Shown here one piece after another: positions 54,754-64,000 of a DNA stretch of 64,000 nt. Position numbers and translations under genes: made by a program. Numbering within the stretch: position 1 is the first letter of the stretch; every line of letters starts with the position of its first letter. The notes under the pieces are model-generated. The model had not been told where the DNA came from, did not search any database, and worked only from the letters and a program-made list of their open reading frames with translations. Source of the stretch: Mucidula mucida (Eukaryota > Basidiomycota > Agaricomycetes > Agaricales > Physalacriaceae); assembly GCA_015501055.1 (NCBI GenBank), contig JADNYV010000187.1:1-64000 (forward strand). The letters are read 5' to 3'.

Positions 54754-55114
54754 GGTAGTAGTAAAATGACTCGGTTGTTAGGCTTCTCGTCGTTTTGTCA
54801 GGTAGAATTTGATTTTTTAGATAATACTATATAGTTTTAAGCCTTTCAATCATGGTGTGACACTAAGGAGACACCTCTGAGGCAACGGTATGTGGCGGTG
54901 TGGCGGTATACCAACGGTATGTCGGACCGGAGACCGTACCCGTCCCGTGACTTACCCGACCCGTCATACCGTCGCATACCGTCCATACCGTGCTATTTAC
55001 TAAATATACTAGAAGGTTCTACAAAATTCTACTTCTACTGGCTGACTGAGCAGCTGACTAAGAAAGGAAACTTCTCGTCAGTTCTCGAGGCGGCGAGTCA
55101 CATCGCCAAACTCC

Positions 55115-55707
55115 AACAAGCACTTTGAAGATTAGCCGACATAAGGCAACTGTGAACTCAACTCACAAAACATGATGTTCCAACGGGTATCAAGATTCAA
55201 CATCTTCGCGTTGGGAAAACCTAGATGATACTCTATATTCCGGATCTTTTAAAAAAGCGGTATCAGTGAACGAGCGTGAAGATGAGGAATAGACCGTAAT
55301 CGGTCTGGAACAGATTTCTGCCAGCTTCGCGGAATGGCGTGGGCTGCCTGCACGGTGCCACCTTTTGCGTTCGGCTCTTGGGTCAGCACACAACAAGTAC
55401 CTGCTGGTGCAGCCGCAGCTGTACGCGCACGGGTCGCAGCCGAATTACGCTTTTCAGCGATAGGATCTCGAATATTGGGGGTAGGTTTGATGGGAGGGAG
55501 CTGTAGCCCCATCGTCCGCTGCACGTTCGGGTCTTGTGGTGTCGCCAGAAACACGTCGTCGTCCTCGTCGCGGGGCTCCAGAACGAAGTTGGCGTTTTGC
55601 GGTGTCGTTGACCCAGGCAACAATGAAGCATTTGAGCGATTTGGAGAGCCCGGAAGGGAAGCAGAGGCGCCTGGTGAGGCCATGTAGAGCCAAAAGACGG
55701 CGACCAT
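55115..55707 (-). pseudogene. HNH nuclease gene 1, 5' part
   Basis: Starts MASPGASASLPG (ATG at 55683; an upstream ATG at 55707 is also in frame). Matches HNH2 through PPIKPTPNIRDP, KRNSAAT, CVLTQEP..VQAAHAIPRSWQKS (HNH histidine in AAHA) and, after an intron, RNIEYHLGFPNAKMLNLDTRWNIMF. The next intron (GTGAGT..TTCAAAG, 45 nt, with a GCTAAT branch site) is intact, and 8 bases of the following exon (TGCTTGTT) remain before the hAT insertion. The first intron donor reads GATTACGG where HNH2 has GGTACGG, so splicing may also be impaired. Confidence 0.7.
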
Positions 55708-56108
55708 CCGGTTCCTTTTCTAGTGGAATAGCCGATGACTATTGTTGTTCAAAATGGGGGTAGTCGACTGGCCGGTGGTGCTAACGAGTGACGGAACCTT
55801 ATCTTGGAACAAGAGGCGCTGAAGCGCTGACCTTCTGATCTCGGTTCAGAATCAGTGAAAGGCGCTTAGGAGACGAGGCTTTTGTACAATAGAAGGTAGT
55901 CCAGGGAGATCCTTACTATAGACATTTACCACAGCGAGTGTGATAGCAGACAACTTCTTTGCACGACGGGACACGGTATTGATTGGGAGGCCGTGACCCT
56001 GAGGCTTGAGGTCAAGAAAGAAAACATCACGAGACCGTCACTGTCACAAGAACATCTGAATTCAACCACCATCACGACTGTCGACAAAGAACCTGCTACT
56101 ACCCGACC
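55708..56108. promoter_or_regulatory. Shared upstream region of pair 1
   Basis: About 400 bp between the divergent starts of HNH1 and partner 1. Pair 2 has a 409-bp space in the same place (59274-59682). Little sequence identity between the two remains, but the spacing is kept, consistent with a bidirectional promoter (inference). Confidence 0.4.
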
Positions 56109-57241
56109 ATGTCTTCCTATGTATCTTTGCGCGATACAACTACCAAACAAGGACTGGATGAGCGTCAATTGCACTCGTTCGTGAATAAACACGACTTGGT
56201 GGGTGTTCGATAGTAGTCCATAGTTGGATCGAACTAACGATGGGTTAGCTGGACGAACTCGAGTACTGCCTTGGTTTGGAGCGAGGCGACATACACCAGT
56301 ATTATGGAAAACCTCTCCTTCAGGCTGAATGTAAGCCACCTGTCTCGTCTACGTTTGTCTGATCTTGACCTGGCATTAGTGTGTTCTGATATGATCGACT
56401 TGTTGAAGGAAGGGCAATGGGCACTCGTTCCGATGAGAGAAGATCTGCAAGCCATGTCAGATCTTTACAAGAGCAACCATGCCAAAGGTACACACAATCG
56501 TACCAAATTTACCACCGTACGTTATCCGCACTTCGCATGGTCTTGCTGCTTGCTGATTTCGACCAGGCGCTTCCTTTGAAGCCGTTCTATGAATACAAAT
56601 TCATAGGTAAAACGCAGCCCGATGGACAGTCCTTCCATGCATGCTCGCAATCATATACATTTCCTTATTCCGACTTTCCCGTCGTCCGCGCAACGCTACA
56701 CCCCTGCTTCGTGTTTCCCTATCTTTCAAACTATGTCGCCCGTATACCGAATCATATGGAGGACCACCTCACACTGCTTGGTGACGATTTCGACGTTGTG
56801 TTCTCCATCGATCATGCTCTCAATATGTTCGTCTACCTCTCTTTCTTGGGAAACACCCATACATCCAATTTTCCCGGTCGGAGGATCCCATCTGTCATTT
56901 CAGACCGTCCGCTCGTCGAAACTCGTATGGCGGCCAGTCAGCCCACCGCGCTTTCGGAGGCCACACCAGCACCAGATAAACCATCCAAAACCCGAGGTTC
57001 AAAACACGTTCGAATTCAGTCACCGTCATCGGAGTCCCCGAAGTCTCCAAAACGGGCAAAATTGTCAGCGAAGAAACAGATCCCGCGCCCGCAGACGTCG
57101 AACGCCCTTTCCAAGAAGCAGCCTCGGAGACAACATTCCACGGTGATACCGTCGGGCAGGAAACGCAAGACCCCCCGGACATTGTCCCCGGATGGAACTC
57201 TTACACAGAGACGTCGCAGTCCACGTTTGGCATGCTTATAA
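56109..57241 (+). CDS. HNH-partner protein 1, four exons, intact
   Basis: Unknown protein always found divergent from HNH here. Exon 1 (56109-56198) encodes 30 residues, MSSYVSLRDTTT..NKHDL. Exon 2 from 56249 encodes LDELEYCLGLERGDI..LLQAE. Exon 3 encodes LCSDMIDLLKEGQWALVP..NHAKGTHNRTKFTT. Exon 4 encodes ALPLKPFYEYKFIG, YTFPYSDFPVVRATLHPCF, a hydrophobic central region, FLGNTHTSNFPGRRIP and a long basic Ser/Pro/Lys tail ending RRRSPRL with several nuclear-localisation-like clusters. Exon lengths and phases (30 codons; 27 codons plus 1 base) are the same in partner 2. No domain recognised. Probably nuclear. Confidence 0.65.
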
Positions 57242-57797
57242 GTATGCGCCTCAGCCCGGATGCTGTATTGCTGCATCCGCAACGGTATTTCCATTTTGAG
57301 ACCTCTTATACCCAACTGTAGCGTCGCTATCGTCTCCATGATCTCGTATCGCTCTACAATCTTCTGTACATCCTCAGTTTCCTTAGTTCTATTCCCGCAT
57401 TCATCTTTTCCTGCGACCAGTTGTATCATATATTTTTTTTTTGGCTGCGCAAGCTCTGAAACGCAAGGATAGCATACAAGGGAAATCAAGCGCCAGCGGC
57501 CACTCGACCTTTTAGAACTATGTGCCTGCATCTCGTATTGTTCAGTATGGGACTAAGATCGGAGGTATTTATGCAGGACTTGACCGGAACAATGTACAGA
57601 TAGACTGAGGTCATCTACGCAGGGCTGAAGCCAAAAACGTAGATATTAGTCACGGAGAGAGATGCCGTGGAGATGAACGGATACGTTTAACGCTGCGTGG
57701 CAGTTGTGGCGCACATAGAATTCATTGATTAGTAGCATGGCATATATGTACAACATAAGCAGCAAGATGTTCACTGGTAAAAAAGACGCTATCAACA
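57242..57797. other. Spacer between the two gene pairs
   Basis: Convergent 3' flanks of partner 1 and HNH2. Contains a T9 run at about 57432. No supported gene. Confidence 0.5.
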
Positions 57798-59273
57798 TCA
57801 AGCATCAATGCGTTGAGTTCGGGGGCGCTTTGACGGGCCTGCGAGTGGAGTATCCTCATCAGAAACGTCGTCTACAACACGCTTGCGCGAGGGTCCGGCC
57901 TCTGAGTTATCATTACTCGATCCTTGGACCGCATGGGCCTTCAATGCGCGCCTCTCCGCGTGATCTCCCATGGGTGAGGAATGCATCGGTGGAGAATGAT
58001 GGCCAACTGCAGGGAGGCTGCTCGTGAGAATGGGGTCAAGAGGAAGGTTCGGCGTGGATTCGCGATACGCGTGGTCATCCTCGACTTCTTCTGGATCAGC
58101 GGCTAAACGCTCAACATTGCGGTCAAGTTGAAAGCCATCTGGCGATGGGGATAGCCAGAAAGCGGCCATGTGGTGGATGAGTTGAATCGCCTCCTTTTGA
58201 TCGTCGGTCCAGACGTCAGGGATCTCGGTGGCCTTGTTCAGAGTGTTCCAAGCATTGAGAATGATGAAGCATGGGTTAACATGACTTCTGATGTAGGGAA
58301 GAGTGTGGAAGGGGTACGCGTAATTTCGATAGCTGTCCGTCTCTTCCAAAGTAAAGGTTCCATCGGCTTGCTTGACCCGTCTCAGGGTCTTCCGAGCGAT
58401 GGACTGCATTGGGGAAACGCCGACCGGAACGACCTCATAAAGCCATCCAAGGGTTGGCGTCTTAAAAAACTTTAGTACAAGTCAGCCAACAGGATAGATG
58501 AAGGATTGAACAGCTACATACGTCAAGAAAGTACTTCAGTGGTTTGTTAGCCGCTGCGAGTTTCTGATTCAAGATCGTGAACTTGAGTGCAAGCTGAAGA
58601 GTTTCCAATGTCGGTATCAAGATAATGCCACCATTATCGTAGAGGATGTGATAAAGAGCGATCACTAGGCAACGAGTAAGTAGGTTGAAATGACAGTATG
58701 ATGGCTTGTGTATTCACGAAAGAGGATGTTCCAGCGAGTATCCAAGTTGAGTCTGCCTGCCCTGGGAAATCCGAAATGATACTCAATGTTGCGAATCTGC
58801 GTTGCAAAGTGAGCTCAATACCGTAATACGAATCGGAACCGTACCCGCTCAGGTGCAGATTTGTGCCACTTTCGCGGAGCGACGTGAGCCGCTTGGATGG
58901 TCGCACACTCATGCAACGCCTGCGTCATTACACAGAAGCTACCAGCCGGCGCCACTGACTTCGTACGACCTTGTGTAGCAGCGGAGTTACGTTTAGCAGC
59001 TTTAGGGTCCCTGATATTAGGCGTGGGTTTGATAAGAGGCGGAGGTCGAGCGGGAGCAGCGGCGCGTGCCGCAGCATTCACAGCCAGCTGTGGCGCTGGA
59101 TCGTTGTCCTCGGTGTCTGCATCAAAGAAGTTGCGCGCCTCTTCTAACGGTCCTTCAAGGGGAGGTGCGGTGGTAGAGCCTTCAGGAGGAAGATGTTGGG
59201 CCGTTCCCGAGACAGAATCATTGAGGGAGTTCATCTGCGAATCAAGGAGCACTTTTCTGAGAAACTTCTTCAA
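57798..59273 (-). CDS. HNH nuclease domain protein 2, intact
   Basis: Fungal HNH-type nuclease (PF13391-like). Exon 1 has a Pro/Ala-rich, acidic N terminus, then PLIKPTPNIRDPKAAKRNSA and CVMTQALHECATIQAAHVAPRK (AAHV supplies the first His of the fold). A 48-nt intron leads to RNIEYHFGFPRAGRLNLDTRWNILF (conserved Asn). A GTGAAT..CCTAG intron in phase 1 leads to IALYHILYDNGGIILIP..KLAAANKPLKYFLD. A GTATGT..CTAAAG intron leads to PTLGWLYEVVPV, YPFHTLPYIRSHVNPC, LNAWNTLNKATE and a disordered, basic tail with RKR and KRPRTQR. All exons stay in frame. Start: ATG at 59273, with M at MNSLNDS an alternative. Expected to bind or cut DNA in the nucleus; the true substrate is unknown. Confidence 0.75.
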
Positions 59274-59682
59274 TCTGAGCTTTTATAATCTTGAGAAAAC
59301 GATGTTATTGTTGAGAATGGGGTTACGTAGCATCAACACTGTACCTTTGAGGAACAATACGTAGGCGTTTTGAGGCGCCGTAGTCAGCGGATCTCTCGGC
59401 TACGCGAGATGCCGAGTGTAAGAGACCATCCGAGCAAGTTTGTGGCGTATTACCCTACGCATAGGAGGCAAACTCGAAGGCAAATGCCACATCAGACATG
59501 ATATATCTTCACACCTAGTATGACGGGGCATGTTCAAAAGTTGCCGGCTTCCGTACAACAGAGGGCGCACACGACTCTAGAACAGGGAGGCGCTGGCCCT
59601 TCATCGAAGAGTTGAACGTCACGAGGTAGTGACCGGCGTCACAAAGCCTCTTGATCGTCAACCATTACAACCCAACCTCCCG

Positions 59683-60820
59683 ATGGCGTCCTACGTTCTG
59701 CTACGGGATATCACCACTTCTCCAAAATCCAAGAAGGTTGAGAGGTATCAAGTCGTCGGCGACGATGCCATAGTCAGTTTCGACTCTCCGCACTTACACT
59801 CTCACACTAAACAACTTGCAGCTTGACGAGATTGAATACTGCCTGGGCTTACAACGCGGGGGTATCGAGGATTATAGAGACAAAGATCTTCTCAGCGCCG
59901 AACGTGAATCACCTCCTTTTCTAACTTGATCGAGTTCTCTTTGGCTGATTCATGCTACTTACCAGTGCATTCTGATATGGTCAAACTCTTGAAGGACGCT
60001 CAGTGGGCTCTTGTACCTTCAGGAGATGCCCTAAAATCCATGATACACTTATTTGAGGGCAATCATAAGAACGGTCCTTCTAATCGCACTCTCTTCACCG
60101 TTGTACGTTGATTCCAGTGCTGAGTCTTTCCCCACTCAGTGTCTATGACAGGCTATTCCACCGCAAACTCCTTTCGAGTACAAGGTCATGGCTCTGAAAC
60201 AGCGCAAGGGGACCTTCTTTTATGCAAATGGCAAGAAATACGACTTTCCCTTTGACGATTTCCCCACCGTCCATTAGAATTTGCACCCTTGTTTCTTGCT
60301 TACGACTCTTGTACGCTGCACGAATATGGGCCTCCTTACTGGACGGAAACATCTAACGCCGCTCGGGACGAACCGCGGACTTGTAGCATCAGCTTTTTTT
60401 GTGCTCAATCGCTTCTTCCACGTATCTTGGTTGGGAAATACAGTTGCGGCCAACTTTCCCAACCGACGAATCCCAACTGTGCGCACAAATCAAGCTGCGC
60501 CCACTGTGCCCGACCAGGAGGACACTGACTACGACTACGAAGTCGAGCCAACTCCGCCGCCGGAGGCCCTGACGCCTGAAGCGCTCGCTGAAGACGACAT
60601 TGTACAGCCTATTCCCCAGCCTGAGCCATCAACACAATCTCAGTCTTTCGTGGCGGAACGTTCTCCAGACATTGCCTCGACCCCGCCCACGGAAGCGCTC
60701 GAGCCAGGGCCAGATGTGTGTCAGAGGAAACGCAAAATTGCACAGGCTTCCCCTACGACTGAGGGTGACTCTGTTACGCGCCCTGCGAAGCGGCGCAGTC
60801 CTCGCTTCACTCCGTCATAG
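59683..60820 (+). pseudogene. HNH-partner protein 2, with in-frame TAG
   Basis: Same four-exon structure as partner 1: exon 1 of 30 codons (MASYVLLRDITT..VVGDDAI), exon 2 LDEIEYCLGLQRGGI..LLSAE, exon 3 HSDMVKLLKDAQWALVP..NRTLFTV, exon 4 AIPPQTPFEYKVM, YDFPFDDFPTVH, then TAG at 60275-60277 where partner 1 has GCA (between PVVR and TLHPCF). Beyond the stop the frame is open: NLHPCFLL, FFHVSWLGNTVAANFPNRRIP, an acidic Pro/Glu-rich section and a basic end KRRSPRFTPS. One nonsense change separates it from an intact gene. Confidence 0.65.
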
Positions 60821-61344
60821 GTGACATTCCGAAAGTATCCGTCGTCTCGCAGTTTCCCAGCTATCAGATTTGTATCTCTACTTTACTATCACGTTGTGTC
60901 CGCGCTTTCGTTTACATATTGTTACATCGCTATCTGAACCTGCTCTTAGTATGCTTTATATCTCTCCGCTATCGTTGTTACTGTTTTCAAGTTGTTTGTT
61001 TGTTTTGTAAACCAATCTGCTTCTCGTATTTCCAAGTAATTTCACCGCATTTTCGGACTTGTGGCATTGGCGAATAAGAATTGAATACAAGACTGTCACC
61101 AAATGTCCATTCATACTGGGGTAGAGCTTAGATGTCTGGAAGCTTATTGCAGATTTCTACCACTTCCAACTCATACTCAAGTTCTAGTGCAGAGAAAGTG
61201 TCCAAGCAAATTCAACAAGGGAGATCCACAAGTAAGTATACTACTCTACAGAATGAAGCACATTACTAGCTAACAATACAAGCTGGAAGTGATAATAATA
61301 CAACTTGAAAGGTATACCAACTAACGATATATCACATTCATCGT
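60821..61344. other. No supported gene
   Basis: 3' flanks of partner 2 and of the sterol glucosyltransferase gene, T-rich. Confidence 0.5.
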
Positions 61345-64000
61345 CTATTGTTCCATTAACGAAGCCGCGATCGCCCTCTTCATCTCCTCGTCCTCGTGTT
61401 CCTCGCGCGAAGATGCCTCAGACAACTGCTTCGCCAACTCCAAATCCCTAAGAAACGCCGCCTCATCATCCTCCTCCTGCTCGACGCTTATTACAGGCGG
61501 CGGTAGCGTCTGCTGATTATTGAGAACCCCAATCTGCGCTGCCGCTGAAGAATCCACGGCCTGAAGTGTCTGATAAGAGGTCACAGGCGAAGACGACGGT
61601 GTCGATATCGCAGAAGGCGTTGGCGTTAAATCCATTGAGCTAGCAAAACTCGAAAGCGAAAGCCTCCTTTGCCCGGGCAGTCTCCTCTCCTTCTCTTTCT
61701 CCTTTTTCTCAGATGGGCTCGGCGCTACCTCACTCCGTGCCTTTGCTTCCTCAACCACGAGCCTCGCCAACTCTTTCTTCCGCTCTCCAACAGTCTCCTT
61801 TGCATCCTAAAACTTTTTCAATATCTCGCCCTTTTCAGAACCCGTACTGTCCTTGACTGCGTCCATCCCGTCTTTGATACGCGTAAGACGAAGCTGGCGG
61901 TCCCATGCCTTGGATGGAGCTCCAGGATGCATGGACTGCATGGCGCCTTGAAAAGGCTGAGAGATGAAACCGGCGATTCCGGCAGCCGGAAGCATTGTCG
62001 CGTTAACCACTAGCAAGTAAATTAGCACCATATGAAGAGAAGTCGAACGAGAAGTCACTTACTCCCTCTCGCAGATCCTTTCAAGACACCCACGAAGCCC
62101 TCCTTCTTGCCTCCCTTGACCGGTTCCCGTACCAAACCAGTGATACCATCGTAGTACCCATGCACCAGACTCTTCCCACCCTCCCGTACGCCACTCTTGA
62201 AGTCAGTCACTTTCCCTGTGCTCCGCACATCCGTGCCATACAACTTCGGTACATTGTGCAGCCCCTCATGTACCGATGAGAAGATTTTCATAACGCCCTT
62301 GGGAATGGCGGTGGTGGTGTGGATAATGCCGTTGATTGGAGAGCTAATCCAAGGTATCAGTACATGTTACAAATACAAAAAATGAGTACGTCTCGCTTAC
62401 TAGAATATCTCTGCAATCCCAGCATAATAATGTGTGATGGTCCAGAAGATAGCAGTTCCTCCGCCGCTTAATGGGTCAGAAACTGGCTTGCGCGGTCGTA
62501 TTCTTTCGGTCTGTGCAAATCGAGTGTATCCATATTGATTTCGCCGGCGTCGGAAAGCAGTTGGGCGGCGAAGGCACTAAGCTTTAGACACTGAAATGAA
62601 GGAACAAAAAAGATTTTAGTATTGGAGAAGAAGACGAAACGAAAAATCAACTTGTTCTGTACTCCACCATACTGCGACACGCCCTGGGTCCAGATCACAC
62701 CTCATATTCTTCAGCGGTAAGTGTTTATAGAAACTTTCAGCACCCTTGTTCACACCGTCCTAAGCATAGCGCAAATTAATATCGAACAAAGCGTCTATAA
62801 CAAAGAAACCCACCTCGCTCTTGATCGACTCCCCCATCGACTTCGCCGCCGACTTCGCTTTGTGACTTACAAGTACTTCGATAGCCTCCCTCAATCTGTC
62901 CACTCCTTCTCCGTTGTCATTCGTTAGCTCCTCTGGTGCAATAGGCTGTGGCCCCGCTCCTGCCCTCGCGATCATCTCGCCCTAGAATCCTTGGTCACCG
63001 AAAAAAGGTACAACCTGAGGACCACGTCAGGATATAACAGCAAGACAAACTTCGAAGAACCACACCAAAGTAGGCAGCCCGCAAGCCAAGCCTGCTGCAG
63101 TGGTCCCCGCTCCACCATGGTGAACAACAGCCGCTACACGACCGGCAGAAAACAGCCAGTCATGGGGGACGTTACCAAGGATAAAGACATGCGACGGAAG
63201 TGGGATGTCGCCACACTGGCCGAGTTTAGCCCACCCCGAAGAAAGGAGCAGGCGAACACCAGCTTGCTTCGTGGCTTCAAATATCGTTTTTACACGAAAG
63301 TCAGATGAATCAGATACATAAGCACAGGAAATAATGCACTGGTCATCGCAATGGGATCATCCACGACTACGGAACCGAATCCGATGTATATAGGGACAGG
63401 CCCTGCAGCCAGGAATCCTGCCAGATCAGCGGAAGGACTGTAGTTAGAGGCCAGATCGAGGAAGTAAAAGCCCGTTACAACTAATATCGAGATGTTATAA
63501 GATCATACCCAAACTCGAACAAAGGACGTGCCTATATGATTGCGCCAATCGTGAGGCTTTGGCACTAGAGCGGAGCTCATGCAATACGTCCATGGGATTT
63601 TGAGCGTATCTGCTACACCGGGACCTGTGCGCGCGTTCAGAGAGCCTAAGCCAAGAGTCTTTTTCCGAAATTCGTTGATAATGTCCCCAATGCTGGCACA
63701 CATGGTTAGACGTAGCTTTGCGTGGGATATTAGTACATACCCTTGCCAGGTCATGAGCTCTGCAAGTGGGTACGTCAAGTAGTTCGTCAAGCCGGGTTCC
63801 GCGTTCGTTTGTTTGACATTAACAAGTGGATGTGGAAACGCTGTCGTCGGGGTCCACGGCATCGCTACCAATTTCATTAGCCCAATAACCGTAAGCGAGG
63901 ACAAGACTCACTGAAACTCAATAAGAGCGGTACACCAAGTGCTTCAGCGCAGTGCACATGCGCAAACGCAGGAGGATTACTTATAATTGCGTCCGCCGCG
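61345..64000 (-). pseudogene. Sterol 3-beta-glucosyltransferase (Atg26/UGT51-like), 3' part, with nonsense
   Basis: Transfers glucose from UDP-glucose to membrane sterols. Minus strand, N terminus beyond the window. In order: AMPWTPTTAFPHPL, FRKKTLGLG, WTYCMSSALVPKPHDW (63900-63520); PVPIYIGFGSVVVDDP (about 63400); HVFILGNVPHDWLF and VVHHGGAGTTAAGLACGLP (63100-63200), the UDP-sugar binding signature; then VPFFGDQGF, where Trp TGG is TAG (62984-62982), followed by GEMIARAGAGPQPI. C-terminal part: VSHKAKSAAKSMG, HLPLKNMRCDLDPGRVAVWW, YDGITGLVREPVKGGKKEG, a Lys/Glu-rich linker and a tail with two UIM-like motifs ending DEEMKRAIAASLMEQ. A second TAG at 61807-61809 might lie in an unrecognised intron. 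At least six introns. Confidence 0.8.

Larger units (their letters stand above)
48292..55114 (-). mobile_element. BED-finger hAT insertion in HNH gene 1 (with gypsy nested inside)
   Basis: Flanked by the same octamer, AACAAGCA, at 48284-48291 and 55115-55122; on the coding strand this is the first 8 bases of the interrupted exon (TGCTTGTT). An 8-bp duplication is the hAT hallmark, and transposase text lies inside in a single orientation. Without the 4.76-kb gypsy the insertion is about 2.1 kb. GGTATG/CATACC-rich subterminal sequence is seen at 54880-55010. I find no convincing terminal inverted repeats at the octamer borders, and the 3' two-thirds of the transposase is missing, so this is a deleted copy. 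Confidence 0.65.

Noticed and set aside
48292..55114. Terminal inverted repeats at the hAT borders
   Set aside because: CTGTTAGAATAAATGG at one end and GGAGTTTGGCGATG (complement) at the other do not match beyond chance, so only the 8-bp flanks support the borders.

Overview
The window reads as genomic DNA of a filamentous basidiomycete, most likely an Agaricomycete. Genes are broken by short 38-60 nt GT-AG introns. Recognisable families are ones typical of mushrooms: a DUF6534 membrane protein, F-box and HNH-nuclease families, a TET/JBP-type dioxygenase fragment on a small transposon, BED-finger hAT, Ty1/copia and Ty3/gypsy elements, and an Atg26-like sterol glucosyltransferase. No species can be named from the sequence alone.

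Layout. About half the window (1-13.45 kb, 17.3-33.1 kb, 40.85-43.07 kb) consists of copies of one undescribed composite repeat, called module M here. A full copy, read on the + strand, is S0(-) / S1 / S2 / gene A(-) / P / Q / gene B(+) / gene C(-) / tail. Gene A occurs six times. It has a TATA box, a conserved start, one intron and a conserved short last exon. A second repeat block, T (15.1-17.3 and 22.4-24.6 kb, plus an inverted piece at 19.4 kb and a scrap at 33.4 kb), alternates with M and carries gene D. A decayed Copia element (3168-8001) sits in one M copy. A 1130-bp TA-flanked element carrying a TET/JBP dioxygenase ORF (27253-28382) sits in another, and the uninterrupted M copy gives its empty site. 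A 244-bp relative of that element lies at 44099-44342.

13.4-14.7 kb holds a DUF6534 gene that starts at a repeat edge. 33-47 kb is lower-density sequence with hypothetical genes (35.9-36.7 and 36.7-39.3 kb) and a damaged F-box gene (45.2-46.8 kb).

47.3-60.8 kb is the most organised part. Two copies of a divergent gene pair (HNH nuclease on -, four-exon nuclear partner on +) lie side by side. In pair 1 the HNH gene is split at the start of its second preserved exon by a BED-hAT insertion flanked by the 8-mer AACAAGCA, and that insertion is itself split by a Ty3/gypsy element flanked by GTACT. In pair 2 the HNH gene is open but the partner has an in-frame TAG. The gypsy element shows Tf1-type self-priming complementarity and a textbook -1 frameshift site between gag and pol.

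The right end (61.3-64 kb, minus strand) is the 3' part of a sterol 3-beta-glucosyltransferase gene with at least one nonsense codon in the catalytic domain and ubiquitin-interacting-motif-like sequences at its C terminus.
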